Shown here in pieces: positions 11,268 to 22,839 of a stretch of 64,000 nt of DNA. This DNA is from Miscanthus floridulus (lineage: Eukaryota > Streptophyta > Magnoliopsida > Poales > Poaceae), in assembly GCF_019320115.1 (NCBI RefSeq), contig NC_089581.1:94238802-94302801 (forward strand), written 5' to 3'. The notes under the pieces were generated by a model, which was given only the letters and a program-made list of their open reading frames with translations, had not been told where the DNA came from and searched no databases. A program made the translations under genes and the position numbers. The stretch's first letter is position 1. The number at the start of each line of letters is the position of its first letter.

Positions 11268-12320
11268 TAGCTAGTCCCCGAGTGCTAGTCCCCGAGTGCC
11301 TTATACCCATAGTGCAACGCCATCTTGAGCTTGTCCGGGCAAGTGCGAACAAAGCCGAGCAGTTGAACTCATGGTCCTGACCACCATGATGAGTTGCTTG
11401 AGCAGTTGTGAGCAGTTGCCGAGCAGCGTGTACTATCACCGAGTAGCTCGAACCGTAGCCGAGCAGCATAACCCAAGCACGGCTTGCCATAAGGGTGTAA
11501 GGAGCTCAAGTTTAGAACCAAAAATTTCTTCGCAGTGGAACAAGTGTGCCCACTTAGAGTCCGGCCACGAGAAAAGGAGATAGTCTTCGTGAACTTCAAG
11601 AGGCATGAAGTCTTCCAGAATAAAGCAAGCACATTCACCGTGAGGTGAAGTGTGCCCACTTAGTCCCCGAGTCTGACAGTAGATGACATAATCATGTGGT
11701 GCTAGGGTCCAAAGTAGAAGAATAGTAAAAGACTAGCCGAGTAGGCAGCAGTCCTCGAGTGAAGCCCTAAAATGAGAGAGAGCACATTCATCGCAAGGTG
11801 AAGTGTGCCCACTTAGTCCCTAAGCCTGATAGTAGGTGACGCAGTCACGTGGTGCTAGGTTTAGAAACATAAAAATAATAAAAGACCAGCCAAGCAGGTA
11901 GCCAGTCCCCAAGCCATTTATGGAGATACCTGAAAAACCCAACTGTGGAGAAAAAAATCGGAGTAATAGTTGTACAGTAACTGTTACCGAGCCTCAATAA
12001 ATGGCGAAGAAGTCGATGATTATTCGGCGAGTGATAACCAACGGTAGCGATAAATGAGCAACGTGGGCTATGGTTGCGTGAAAGCCCAGGTTATGGCCCA
12101 TTAAGCCATGTCGGAGAATTCAGAGGGGCACAAATCGTGGGAACGGTTCCCCAAAAACCCTCGAATGCGGAAGGGTGGGGAAAGTGCTTTATAACTGCGC
12201 CGCCGTATCCTTCGCTCCCACCTTTGCCCCTTTGCCATTCTGTTTACATCCTCAATCCTCGTGTTTCTAGATTCGCATCCATATTTACTTCCACTGCCAA
12301 ACCCCAATCACATTTGAGAG
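11268..12320. repeat. Non-coding 3' region of element B with diverged tandem blocks
   Basis: Counterpart of 683-1773 in element C. A 15-bp direct repeat (gctagtccccgagtg) lies at about 11270-11300, and the aagtgtgcccacttag block recurs at 11542, 11648 and 11801. The short-repeat array of element C (9645-9935) is absent because B is deleted beyond its aORF. No coding region is supported. Confidence 0.6.
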
Positions 12321-13000
12321 ATGGCGCCGAAGAAGGGAGCTACCAAATCAAAGAAAACAAGCCCCAAGAAGGCGAGCGCCGACGCCTTGCATGATGAAGA
12401 GTGGGTGCCATCATGAATGGGAGAGGCAAAGATTAATAGATTGGTGGAGGTTGGCGTTCTTCCTAACCGTGCTACCGCCGGATGGCGGCCAGCCCTCGAT
12501 GAGTCCTTCCCAACGCCTCATACCAATGAAGTGGTGGTATTCGAGGATTATTTCTGGTGCGGGTTGGGATTTCCTATTCATCCATTCCTGAGGGATCTGT
12601 TGGAGCTCTGGGTGGTAGTCTATGCAACCTCCATCCCAATACCATTCTGCACATCTCAATCTTCATCCATTTCTGTGAGGCATATCTCGGAATCCTCCCC
12701 GACTTCAACCTCTTCCGTCACCTGTTTAGGCTAAAGAAGCGAGGAGGCGGTGGTTCCAAGGTGGTCGGTGGGGTGTACCTTCAGCTGTGTGATGGGATGC
12801 CAGGCGAGTACCTTACTATGCCGCTGAACACATCATTGGTGGGGTGGAATGCCAGGTGGTTCTATATGAAACAGAGCCACCCAGACGTCCACTGTGACAC
12901 CAACCACATCCTAGAGAGCCAGAGGAGCTGGTCGGAGATGCCGAATAGCGCTGACATGGAGCAAGTGAGGGAGCTTCTTACCTTAATAAAGGGCATGAGG
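12321..13000 (+). pseudogene. Antisense ORF of element B, PF04195 domain, truncated
   Basis: Starts MAPKKGA with a basic tail containing TSPKKA, then EVVVFEDYFWCGLGFPIHPF, HISIFIHFCEAYLGILPDF, SKVVGGVYLQLCDGMPGEYL and WNARWFYMKQSHPD. It is better preserved than the copy in C: one stop near 12415 and one frameshift near 12610, then an open frame to the deletion junction. The later exons (as at 2733-8962 in C) are missing. The open frame runs on past the junction into antisense RT sequence as far as 13129, which is an artefact of the deletion. Confidence 0.75.
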
Positions 13001-13004
13001 AGCT

Positions 13005-13625
13005 TCGATATTGCGGCCGATTTGTTGATTGAGGCACATCTGGATGGCCCTTTGATAGGTCACCTCAGCATTCTTGAGTCCAAAGGACATGGTGGTGTAG
13101 CAGTATGCACCGAAGGGCGTGATGAATGATGTCTTGTTCTGGTCTTCTTCCTTGAGGGAGATCTGGTGATAGCCGGAGTAATAGTCAAGGAAGGAGAGCA
13201 GTTCGCAGCCGGCGGTAGAGTCTACAACCTCGTCTATCCGAGGCAAACCAAAGGGGTCCTTAGGGTAGTGTTTGTTAAGATTAGTGTAATCAACACACAT
13301 TCTCCATTCTTTATTCTTTTTTTGAATGACCATAGGGTTTGCTAACCCCTTAGGATGATACACTTCTTTTATAAATCCGGTAGCTAAGAGCCATTTTATT
13401 TCTACCCTAATAGCCTCCTTCTTGTCTGGTGCGAATCGGTGGAGTTTCTGCTTGATCGGTTTGGCGATCGCCGAGACATTCAAAGAGTGCTCGATCTTCT
13501 CCCATGGTACCCCTAGCATGTCTGTAGGTTTTCAAGCAAACATGTCGGTGTTGGCACGTAGGAAGGAGATGAGCACGCTTTCCTATTTGGGGTCAAGGTG
13601 AGCCCTAATCTTCATGGTCTTGGAG
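13005..13625 (-). pseudogene. Element B reverse transcriptase, N-terminal part only
   Basis: Minus-strand RT palm and fingers. It carries KPIKQKLHRFAPDKKEAI, GFIKEVYHPKGLANPMVIQK, WRMCVDYTNLNKHYPKD, FLDYYSGYHQI and the conserved TPFGAYCYTTMSFGLKNA. It stops just before the catalytic Y-x-D-D box, where the sequence passes into the antisense ORF. It cannot be active. Confidence 0.88.
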
Positions 13626-13753
13626 GGGTCATCGAGGCCGACGCTGACCTCTTTTATATCCTTGGACTTGGTGGAGGCACAGGGAGGCTCCAACTCTAGG
13701 ATCTCCATGTCGTTGGCGGACAACATCTTGGCTTTGGTGGCCACGTCGGCCAT

Positions 13754-14240
13754 CTAGATGGAGAGGTTGGTGGCTTCGGCAAGAGCGAGACTCTTTATCT
13801 CACAGGCATAGGCTATGGAGAGGTTGGCCTGTAGGGCTAGAACTCCTATAGGTGAAGGCATCTTCAGCACCAGATATGTGTAGTGCAGTACAGCCATGAA
13901 CTTGGCCAGAGCTAGCCGACCAAGTATGGCATGGTAGGTGGTGTTGAAGTCAGTGACATAGAAGTTGATGTGTTCGATGCGGTAGTTGCTTGTCGTGCCA
14001 AACTGTACTGGTAGGGTGATCTCTCCAAGTGGTTTGGAGGCCCTGCTAGGTACCACACCCAAAAAGGAGGAGTCAAAGGGTGTGAGATCTAATAACTCAA
14101 GGCCCAGCTCCTTTAGAGCTCTGACAAAGAGGAGACTCAGAGCGCTCCCACCATTGACGAGCACCTTTCTGAAAAGCACCTTCTGGACGGTTGCATCGAG
14201 GATGAGGGGGAAACACCCTATGTAGGGGATGTCCACCCAC
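13754..14240 (-). pseudogene. Element B aspartic protease region
   Basis: An open minus-strand stretch with VLVNGGSALSLLF at the active-site position (C has VLVDGGS, as usual for Tat elements), then FNTTYHAILGR, the second protease hallmark (hydrophobic-ILGR). The active-site Asp is replaced by Asn. Confidence 0.75.
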
Positions 14241-14399
14241 TAGTCGGCCTTGCTAAAGGTGATGGGAACCTCAGACCATGGGCAATAACTAGGGTTGGCG
14301 GTGGCATCTTCCATAGTGATAGAGAGCACCCGCCGAGCGACGAGCTTTAGTTCTCTTCTGCTTTCAACGGAGGCAAGACCCCTGAAGATGGTGGCGACC

Positions 14400-16748
14400 A
14401 CCTTATCATGGTCCTGGAAGGCATTGTTGTTGTCCCGAGGTGGTCGATAGCCTTCGGCTCCATCATTGGCGTTGTCTTCTAGCTTTTTGTCCTAAAACTC
14501 CTTAGCCAAGCTGAGGCAGTCCTTCATCTTGTGCTTGGCGTTCTTGTGAAGAGGGCACGGGCCATCGAGGATCTTTTGGTACTGCTCGTTGTAGTTGTGC
14601 TTGGCATGAGGTTGACTGATAGCGATGATGATATTGTTTAGCCGACGGCGGTGATTTTGGCCAGACTTGGGTCCTTCTGTTCGATCACGGCCGCTATCAT
14701 GATGGTAACTGCGGTCGTCGAAGCAGCAGTCATTGTGGCATCGGTCGTCGGGGCGGTCATCGTAGCGACGAGGTGGGCGATGAGTGTCTGCATCCTTGTT
14801 GAAGCGCACCTTGGCTTCCTCGGTGTTGGCGTACTAGTTGGCAGTAGTGATCATCTCGCCAATGCCTATGGGTGGCTTATGGTTGAACTTGGAGCGAAGC
14901 TCACGATGGTGGAGTCCTCGGATGAAGGTGGTGATGACCTCAGCTTCCGTGATGTTGGGAATATAATTCCTCATCTAGGAAAAGCATCAAATGTAGCTAT
15001 GGAGGAGCTCAGATGGCTTCTGGTTAATGCAGTTGAGATCATGCTTGGTGCCCGGCCGAGTACATGTAGCCATATAATTGTCAGTGAACACTTTTTTTAG
15101 CTCTTCCTAGGATCCGATGGAGTCCAGGGCAAGGCAAGTAAACCAGCTCATGGCAGGTGGCATGAGCATGACAGGGATATAGTTCACCATGACACTAGTG
15201 TCTCCTTCTATGGTGTGGACAGCGGTGGCATAGGCCTATAGCCACTGTGTTGGATTCATCCTTCCCTCGTAGGGCTCGACCCTAGTGATTTTGAAACCAT
15301 GGGGCCACTGAAGTGTTCAGAGCGCCCTCATAAATGCTGGGGGCCCTTTAGGGTTGTGGTCGGCATCGGCCGTAGCGCTACCGGCATTGATTGGCTCAAG
15401 AGCTAAGTCTAGGTTTTCGTACTCTAGCTCATACTCCTAGCAGCGGCGTACTTTATCTTCATGGTGACCGAAGAGATGTTGCTCGATATGCCGTCGTGCA
15501 TCTCGGAGGTTGCTGAGGTGCACTCGAGCATCCTATTCGACGTCCTAGTCGTGCTGGCAATGGTGTTTAGTGCAGTGGCCCCTAGCTCCCCCCTGGAGAG
15601 GCAGTGACTGGTCGGTGAAACAGCTTTGACTAGGGCGGCGATTGGATCTCAGCACAGCTGATCGACAAATCATGCTCGTAGAGCATGAAGGTCTCTGATC
15701 CTCGTGGATTTCATTAACCTGATAGTGTGCCGCTTTAAGCATGGCAGTGACCTTGGCGAGCTCGGGCATCTATGGGAGGGGGCGAGCTCGTTGGTGGCCA
15801 CTTCTAGATTGGTGCTTGGAGTCTTGAAGACGTCGTGGCCATCAATGTGGAGAAACTCTTTATCGAGGTCGTGGTGGAGCAGGAGTGGCCTTCCTTGTGA
15901 GTTGAGCCGATTATTTCGAGCAGCCTCGGCCCTCGCAATGGCTGCCTTGTTTTCTCGGCGCTGCACGCGGTTGACGTTCCGTTCTCACGAGCGACAAGTT
16001 CCTCCTCGGTTTTGCCATTCTGAGGAGGGCTGTTGACGCTGATGTTGAGGATCGTGCCACCCTGGAAGGGTGGGAGAAGGAGTTGCTTGGTGAAGGTTTC
16101 GGCGAGGGTCTCCATAGAGCCCTAAGACTCGAAGCCCAAATTTTCCTCTAGGATGGTCTGGAGGGACGCTTCAGGGCACTGGCCTATGTGTAGCATGTTG
16201 ACGGTTGGTGGAGGCTGGACGGCGAGCTGGTCGGCGAGTGGATTGGCGTCTCCCACCTAGTCGGCGAATTTTCCCCTCAGGGCGTCTTGGTAACTAGCGG
16301 TGATGTTGGTGAGCCCAAAGGGCAGAGCCACAACTCCTGGAGATTTCCAAGCAGCCTCCGATAGATTTGGATCGGAGGGTGGTCGGTGCTGAACCAAAGT
16401 GTCTAGGGTTGATTCGGCAATGGAGAGGCAATCAGCAAGCTTCAAACTGACTCGATCGATGGACTCGATTAGATCATCATTGTTTATCTGCCTCCTCTCG
16501 TAGTGAGGAAGCGGGCAGCGAGTTGCTAATGAAGGCGACCTCAGAGGTGGTTCGAGATTGGATCTGCAGTCACAGGTGTAGGGATGATCAGCACAAAAAT
16601 GATCTACACCAGCTTGAGGAGATCTCCAACTCCATCAGCATTGATGATCGAGGAGATCGATCCGACCATAAAGATCTGGTCGGGCTGCGGGAGGGACGAA
16701 GAGCGTGCAGAAAAAACCATCTTGTTCGACAAGCAAACAGCACGCAGT
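14400..16748 (-). pseudogene. Element B gag, broken
   Basis: Several minus-strand pieces: the gag core (ALDSIGS, EELKKVFTDNYM, TKHDLN) at about 15000-15290, FIRGLHHRELRSKFN at about 14880-14960, and a Tat-type finger C-x2-H-x4-H-x4-C (CPLHKNAKHKMKDC) near 14550. The N-terminal third (to about 16445) is low-complexity and hard to read. Stops and frameshifts are scattered throughout. Confidence 0.72.
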
Positions 16749-16768
16749 CCCCTAACTGGCGTGCCAAC
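16749..16768 (-). promoter_or_regulatory. Primer-binding site of element B
   Basis: Directly inside the 5' LTR, the minus strand reads gttggcacgccagttagggg, matching the ttggcg-gc-ag-tagggg pattern at the same place in element C (22821-22839). Confidence 0.6.
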
Positions 16769-17241
16769 TATCGACAGAATATAGTCGGCAGTCCTCCAAG
16801 GGGTATCCCATGAAGGTAGATTGATCGGCAGAGGAGCGTGAGATCAAGAACAAGAAGGCAACAGAGATACACAAGTTAGACAGGTTTAGGCCATTAGTAT
16901 GACATAATACCCTACTCCTATGGTCTATTGGTTTGTATTAGCTATCATATGATATTGCATGAGTTTGGAGGGGGTCCCTGCCCGCCTTATATAGTCTAGG
17001 GAGCAGGGTTATAAGTCGGTTAGATCTGAGAGATAACCAGAAAGTAATAACTGATTATAGGAATCTTGGGATCATACATATCCTAATAGATCTCGTAGTA
17101 TCTTTAGGATATCTTCCAGATGTCTTGCGGAAGGCACTGACCAGAGTTGTGCCCCACAAGGCTTCGTCTTATGGGCTGGGCTGCCCCTAAGGGCGCAGCC
17201 CATGTGGTCTGCCATGGGTATCTGGGGTCTTACCCCCCACA
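16769..17241 (-). repeat. 5' LTR of element B
   Basis: 473 bp; the plus-strand end is ...taccccccaca and the other terminus has decayed from TG to TA. Element C's integrase resumes directly after it at 17242. Confidence 0.87.
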
Positions 17242-17790
17242 CCGAGACTAGCGGTTTATACTCGATCCACTTGGAGAACTTGTCGATGGCAATGTATATG
17301 TACTGGAAACCACCTGGCTTGGCTTGAAAGGCCTAATCATATCTAGTCCCCAGCATGCGAAGGGCCAGGAAGCTAGGATGGTCTGCAACTCTTGTGCCGG
17401 CACGTGTATTTACTTGGTGAAAAATTGGCATCCTTCACAACATCGAACAAGGTCTTCTGCATCAGAGATGGCCGTGGGCCAGTAAAAACTAGCTCGAAAA
17501 TCTTTGCCAACCAGGTTTCTCAAGGCCACATGGTTACCATAGGAACCAAAGTGAATTTCAAGAAGTAGCTTCACTCCCTCTTCTTGGGTGATGCATTTCT
17601 GCAGTATCCCTTCCTTAGCACTTTTCCTCATCAAGTTGTCGTCCACCAGCATGTAATGCTTGCTTCGATGAATTAGGTGTTCGGTTTCAGTCTTGTAGGT
17701 AGGTACTTCGATGCCAGTGAGGTACTTGATGAACTATTCCCTCCAATCAGCGTCCAGCGAAGGTACCATAAGTACCAGCTGCTCAGCGGG
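17242..17790 (-). pseudogene. Element C integrase, N-terminal zinc domain and start of the core
   Basis: A minus-strand HHCC zinc domain is readable: HFGSYGNH, then VRCCEGCQFF with the two spaced cysteines. The start of the catalytic core follows (GGFQYIYIAIDKFSKW, with the first catalytic Asp in IDKFSKW), ending at the insertion point of element B. There are stops between the domains. Confidence 0.8.
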
Positions 17791-17889
17791 GGGAACTTCC
17801 TAAATTTCCTTATCTTCTTTAATGGATGGCGCCAGAAGATCTTGAATGAAGACCTAGTGGAATCATGACATGAGAGGAGCCTAACTTGG

Positions 17890-18250
17890 ATAGGTGATCG
17901 GCGAGCTGATTTTGATCACGTACCACGTGGTGGTACTCGATACCATAGAACTTCCCTTCAAGCTTCCTGATTTTGGCACAATATGCATCCATCTTCTCAC
18001 TACAGTAGGACCAGTCTTTGTTGAGCTAGTTGATGACCAGTGCGGAGTCCTCGTATACCATGATGCGTTTAACACCGAGCTCAATAGCTATACGGAGTTC
18101 GTGGAGACATGCTTCATATTCGACGGCATTGTTGGAGGCCGGAAAATGTATTCGGAGAACGTATAGGAACTTATCCTTGGTCAGCGTGATGAACAGAATG
18201 CCCGCACCAGCACCATTGATGTTGAGAGCGCCATCAAAGTACATCTCCTA
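17890..18250 (-). pseudogene. Element C second RNase H (archaeal-type, aRNH)
   Basis: The minus strand reads MYFDGALNINGAGAGILF (first acidic residue in FDGA), NNAVEYEACLHELRIA (the Glu) and VYEDSALVIN (the next Asp), the D-E-D pattern of the archaeal-type RNase H that Tat-lineage elements carry after their own RNase H. The segment is open from 18244 to 18026. Confidence 0.78.
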
Positions 18251-18379
18251 GTGCTCGGGGCAAGTAGCGGCGATGGGCTCTTGAATCTCGATCCATTCAG
18301 CAACGAAATCGGTAAGCGCCTGAGACTTGATGGTAGGTCTATGTCTGAATTTGATGGAGTAAGTGCCGAGCTCGATAGC

Positions 18380-18760
18380 CCACTAGATGATGCAGCCATT
18401 GGCCTCTTTGTTGCAGAGAATGTCCCCCAAAGGGAACTTAGTGACCACGGTGATCTTGTAATACTCGAAGTAGTGGCAGAGCTTGCACAACATAATCAGG
18501 ATGGCGTATAGCAACTTTTGGACTCGAGGATAACTGAGTCTTGGGCTCATTAAGATCCTCGCTGATGAAGTATATCGGACATTGCACCATATAGGCATGC
18601 CTGGCCTCCTCGTGTTCGACCACAATGGCTGTGTTGATGATGTGAGAAGTAGCGGTGATGTAGATCAGGAGAGTTTCATCTAGTCAGTGGCGCCATCATG
18701 ATAGGAGGCTTTGTTAGGAACAATGTGAGCTGCTCAAAAGTTGTTTCTGTCTCCTCCTGA
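18380..18760 (-). pseudogene. Element C first (gypsy-type) RNase H, decayed
   Basis: Minus-strand sequence between RT and aRNH contains RHAYMVQCPIYFISEDLNEP and a following segment like the gypsy RNase H C-terminus (HYFEYYKITVVTKFPLGDIL), spread over two frames with stops. Confidence 0.6.
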
Positions 18761-18789
18761 CTAGGAAAAGCGCTTGGAGGCCTTGAGGA

Positions 18790-19690
18790 GTTTGAAGAAC
18801 GGTAGCCCTTTTTCGCAGAGGCGCAATATGAAGCGGCTTAAAGTAGCCATGCAGCCTATAAGCTTCTATATATCCTTGATGCATGTTGGCCATTTCATGT
18901 TGGCAATGGCAGAGACCTTGTCGGGGTTGGGTTCGAATGCCACGTGCACTGATGATGTAGCCTAGGAGTATACCGGATGGAACTCCAAAGATGCACTTTG
19001 AAGGGTTCAGCTTCCATCGGTACCTTTTTAGGTTGGCGAATGTTTCTTCGAGGTTGGCGATAAGATCATCGATGGTCTTGGAGTTGATGACCACATCGTC
19101 AATGTAAGATTTGACTGTTGCGGCCGATCTATTGATCGAGGCATATCTGGATGGCCCTTTGATAAGTCTCCCCAGCGTTCTTGAGTCCAAAGGACATGGT
19201 GGTGTAGAAGTATGCACCGAAGGGTGTGATGAACAACGTCTTGATCTGGTCTTCTTCCTTGAGGGAGATCTGGTGATAGCCAAAGTAACAATCGAGGAAG
19301 GAGAGCAGTTCATAGTCGGCAGTGGAGTCTACAACCTCATCTATCAGAGGCTAGACCGAAGGGGTCTTTAGGGCAGTGTTTGTTAAGATCAGTGTAATCA
19401 ACACACATTCTCCATTCTTTATTCTTTTTTTTTGAATGAGAATAGGGTTTGCTAACCACTCAGGGTGATACATATCTTTTATGAATCTGGCAGCTAGGAG
19501 CCATTTTATTTCTACAATAATAGCCTCCTTCTTGTCTGGCGCGAATCGGCAGAGATTCTGCTTGATCGGTTTGGCGGTCGGCGAGACATTCAAGGAGTGC
19601 TCGATCTTCTCCTATGGTACCCCGGCATGTCTGTAAGTTTCTAGGCAAACATGTCGGCGTTGGCACATAGGAAAGAGACGAGCGTGCTTT
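18790..19690 (-). pseudogene. Element C reverse transcriptase
   Basis: Minus-strand RT in several frames. It includes KPIKQNLCRFAPDKKEAI near 19560, the catalytic box SYIDDVVINSK (YIDD codons at 19095-19106), and RYRWKLNPSKCIFGVPSG downstream of it. The YIDD box survives, but frameshifts and stops upstream make it inactive. Part of this sequence matches the truncated RT of element B. Confidence 0.83.
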
Positions 19691-19884
19691 CCTATTTGGG
19701 GTCGAGGTGAGCCCCAATCTTCATGGTCTTGGAGGGGTCATCGAGGCCAAGGCTGACCTCCTTGGTTTCCTTGGATTTGGCGGAGGCGTGAGGAGGCTCC
19801 AATGATGGGATCTCTAGGTCATCGGCGGGCACCGTCTTGGCATTGGTGACCACACTAGCCATCTAGATGGAGAGGTCGATGGCT

Positions 19885-20300
19885 TCAACGAGGGTGAGAC
19901 TCTCTATCTCGCAGGCATAGGCAATGGAGAGGTTGGCCCATAAGGCCTAGGACTCCTATAGGTGAAGGCATCATCAGTACAAGATAAGCGTAGTGTGGTA
20001 CAACCATGAACTTGGCCAGAGCTGGCCGACCAAGTATGGCGTGGTGGGCGGTGTTGAAGTGGGCGACGTAGAAGTTGATATGTTCGACGCGGTAGTTGCT
20101 TGCCATGCTGAACTGTACTGGTAGGGTGATCTCTCCAAGCGGTTTGGATGCCTTGCTAGGTACCACACCCTAGAAGGAGGAATCTGAGGGTGTGAGATCT
20201 GTTATCCCGAGGCCCAACTCCTTTAGGGCTCCAGCGAAGAGGAGATTCAGAGTGCTCCCACCATCGACGAGCACTTTTTGGATGGCCGCATTGAGAACGA
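19885..20300 (-). pseudogene. Element C aspartic protease region
   Basis: The minus strand carries VLVDGGS at the active site, followed by SKASKPLGEITLPVQF and FNTAHHAILGRPALAKFM. VDGG in place of D(S/T)G is usual for Tat elements. One frameshift lies near 20160. Confidence 0.75.
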
Positions 20301-20383
20301 GGGGGAAATGCCAAATGTAGGGGATATCCGCCCACTAGTCGGCCCTGTTGAAGGTGATGGGGACCTTGGACCATGGGCGATAG

Positions 20384-22760
20384 TTAGGGTTGACAGGCGG
20401 TGTCTTCCCTAGTGATAGCAAGCACCCGTCGGGCGGCGAGCTTCCGTTCTCTTCTGCTCTTGGTGGAGGCGAGGCCCTCAAGGATGGTGGTGACCACCTT
20501 GTTGTGGTCCTGGAAGGCATTGTTATTGCCCCCAGGTGGTCGGCGGCCTCTGTCTCTGTCATTGGTGTCGTCGTCCAGCTTTTTGTCCAGGAACTCCTTA
20601 GCCAAGCTGAGGTAGTCCTTCATCTTATGTATGGCGTTCCTGTGGAGAGGGCACGGGCCGTCGAGGATCTTCTTGTATTGCTCATCATAGTTGCGCTTGG
20701 CGCGAGGTTCATTAATGGTGGCGATGATGTGGTCTGGCCGACAGCGGTGATTTTGACCAGACTTGGGTCCTTCTGGCCGATCACAGCCGCTGTCACAATG
20801 GTAACTGCGGTCATCGTAGCGGTAGTCGTTGTGACGTCAGTCGTCGGGGCGGTCATCATAGTGGCATGTTGGGCGATGAGTGCCTACATCCTCGTTGAAG
20901 TGCACCTTGGCTTTTTTGGTGTTGGCATACTGATGGCGGTCGTGATCATCTCGCTAATCCCTGTAGGCGGCTTACGGTTGAACTTGGAGCGAAGCTCATG
21001 GTGATGGAGTCCTCTGATGAAGGCGGTGATGGCCTCTGCTTCTGTGATGTTGGGAATAGAATTCCTCATCTCAGAAAAGCATCTGATGTAGCTACAGAGG
21101 AGCTCAGATGGCTTCTAGTTGATGCGGTTGAGATCATGCTTGGTGCCCGACCGAGTATATGTAGTCATATAATTGTCGGTGAAAACTTTTTTTAGCTCTT
21201 CCCAGGATCCGATGGAGTCTGAGGCAAGGCTTGTGAACCAGTTCATGGCAGTTGGCGTGAGCATAACGGGAAGATAGTTCTCTGTGGCACTGGTGTCTCC
21301 TCTGACGACATGGACAGCAGTGGCATAAGCCTGTAGCCACTGTGTTGGGTTCATCCTTCCTTCGTAGGGCTCGACCCTAGTGATTTTGAAACCATGGGAC
21401 CACTAAAGTGTTTGGAGCACCCTCATGAATGCTGGGGGCCCTTCTGGGTTGGTGGCATCGTCGTCTGTAGCGTTGCCAGTGTTGAGCGGCTCGAGAGCTG
21501 AGTCTAGGTTACCATACTCTTGCTCGTACTCCTGGCGGCGGCGTACTTCTTCTTCATGGCGATCAAAGTGGCGTTCATCGATATGTCGTCGTGCATCTTG
21601 GAGATTGTTGAGGTACACTCAGACATCCTAGTCGACCTCCTAGTTGTGTTGGTGGTGATGTTCGATGCAGTTGCCCCTAGCTCCGCCCTAGAGGGGTTGC
21701 CTATCATCGCAGTGTTGGTCGATGAAGCGACTTGGGTGGCGATCATATCTTTGCATGGCTAATCGGCGAATTGAGGTTGTGGAGCATGAAGGTCTCTGAT
21801 CCTGGCAGATCTCATTGACCTGATAGTGCACCGCTTTAAGCATGGTGGTGACCTTGGCGACCTCTGGTGTCTACGGGAGCCGAGCGAGCTCAGTGGTGGC
21901 CACTGCCAGATTGACGCTTGGAGTCTTGTAGACGTCATGGCCATCAACATGGGCAAACTCGTCATCAAGGTTGTGCTGGAGTGGTCTTCCTTGCGAGTCA
22001 AGCTACTACTCGGCCCTCACAAGGGTAGCCTCATTTGCTCGGCTCTACGCATGGTTGACATTCTAGTTCTCATGAGCGGCACCTTCCTCCCTGGTTTCGC
22101 CGTTCTGAGGGGCTGTCGACACTGATGTTGAAGATTGCGCTGCCGCGGAAAGGAGAGAGGGGAAGTAGCTCAGTGGTGGTTTCAGCGATGATCTCCATAG
22201 AGCCCTAGGACTCAGAGTCTAGATTCTCCTCTAGGATGGTTTGGAGGGATGTTCCAGGGCATCGGCCGATGTGCAGCATGTTGACGGTCGACGGAAGCTG
22301 GTCGGCAGGAGGATAGATATCTCTAACCTGGTCGGCGAATATGTCCCTTAGGGCATCTTGGTAAGCGGTGGCGACATCGGTGAACCTGAAGGGTAGGGCC
22401 TAGCCCCTAGAGTTTTCTAAGCAGCCTCCGATAGATCTAGATCGGAGGGTGGTTGGCACTAAACTAGAGTGTTCAAAGCCGATTTGGTGATGGAGAGGCA
22501 CTCGATGAGCTTTGGACCAACCTGATCGAAAGATGCGATTAGATCATCATTGTTGATCTGCCTCCTCTGGTAGTGAGAAAGCGAGCAGCGAGTTGTTGAT
22601 GAAGGTGACCTTAGAGGTGGTTCTAAGATCGGATCTGCAGTCGTAGGTGTTGGGGTGATCGGTGCAACGTTGATCTGCACTGGCTCGATGAGCTCTCTGA
22701 CTCTGTCAGTGTTGATGACCCACGAGATGGATCTGACCATGAAGATCTGGCTGGGCTACG
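20384..22760 (-). pseudogene. Element C gag, broken
   Basis: The N-terminal part at 22459-22740 begins MVRSISWVINTDRVRELIEP; the middle is degenerate; the gag core at 21115-21354 reads NWFTSLASDSIGSWEELKKV then FTDNYMTTYTRSGTKHDL; FIRGLHHHELRSKFN lies at about 20990; the finger near 20640 reads CPLHRNAIHKMKDY, with its final Cys lost. A region rich in Arg/Asp (DRDRGRRPPGGNNNAF) follows. The order and content match the gag of element B. Confidence 0.77.
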
Positions 22761-22820
22761 GGAGGGACGAAGAGCCTACGAAAAAAGTCATCTTGCTCGA
22801 TAAGGAAATAGCATGCACAC

Positions 22821-22839
22821 CCCTACCTAGCACGCCAAC
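22821..22839 (-). promoter_or_regulatory. Primer-binding site of element C
   Basis: Directly inside the 5' LTR the minus strand reads gttggcgtgctaggtaggg, close to the tggcgcgccaggtagggg-type PBS seen in grass Tat elements. Confidence 0.6.

Larger units (their letters stand above)
10797..17241 (-). mobile_element. Element B: internally deleted Tat-lineage element nested in element C
   Basis: Same family and same (minus) orientation as C. The 5' LTR is 16769-17241 and the 3' LTR 10797-11267. Between them are gag, protease and the first part of RT; the rest of RT, both RNase H domains and integrase are missing, and the sequence jumps directly to the truncated antisense ORF (junction about 13000-13012). 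The flanks ctaag (left) and ccgag (right) are a degenerate 5-bp duplication in the integrase of C. It is non-autonomous. Confidence 0.87.

Noticed and set aside
12983..13129. Continuation of the element B antisense ORF past 13000
   Set aside because: It is antisense RT sequence joined by the deletion; the same DNA reads as RT on the minus strand.
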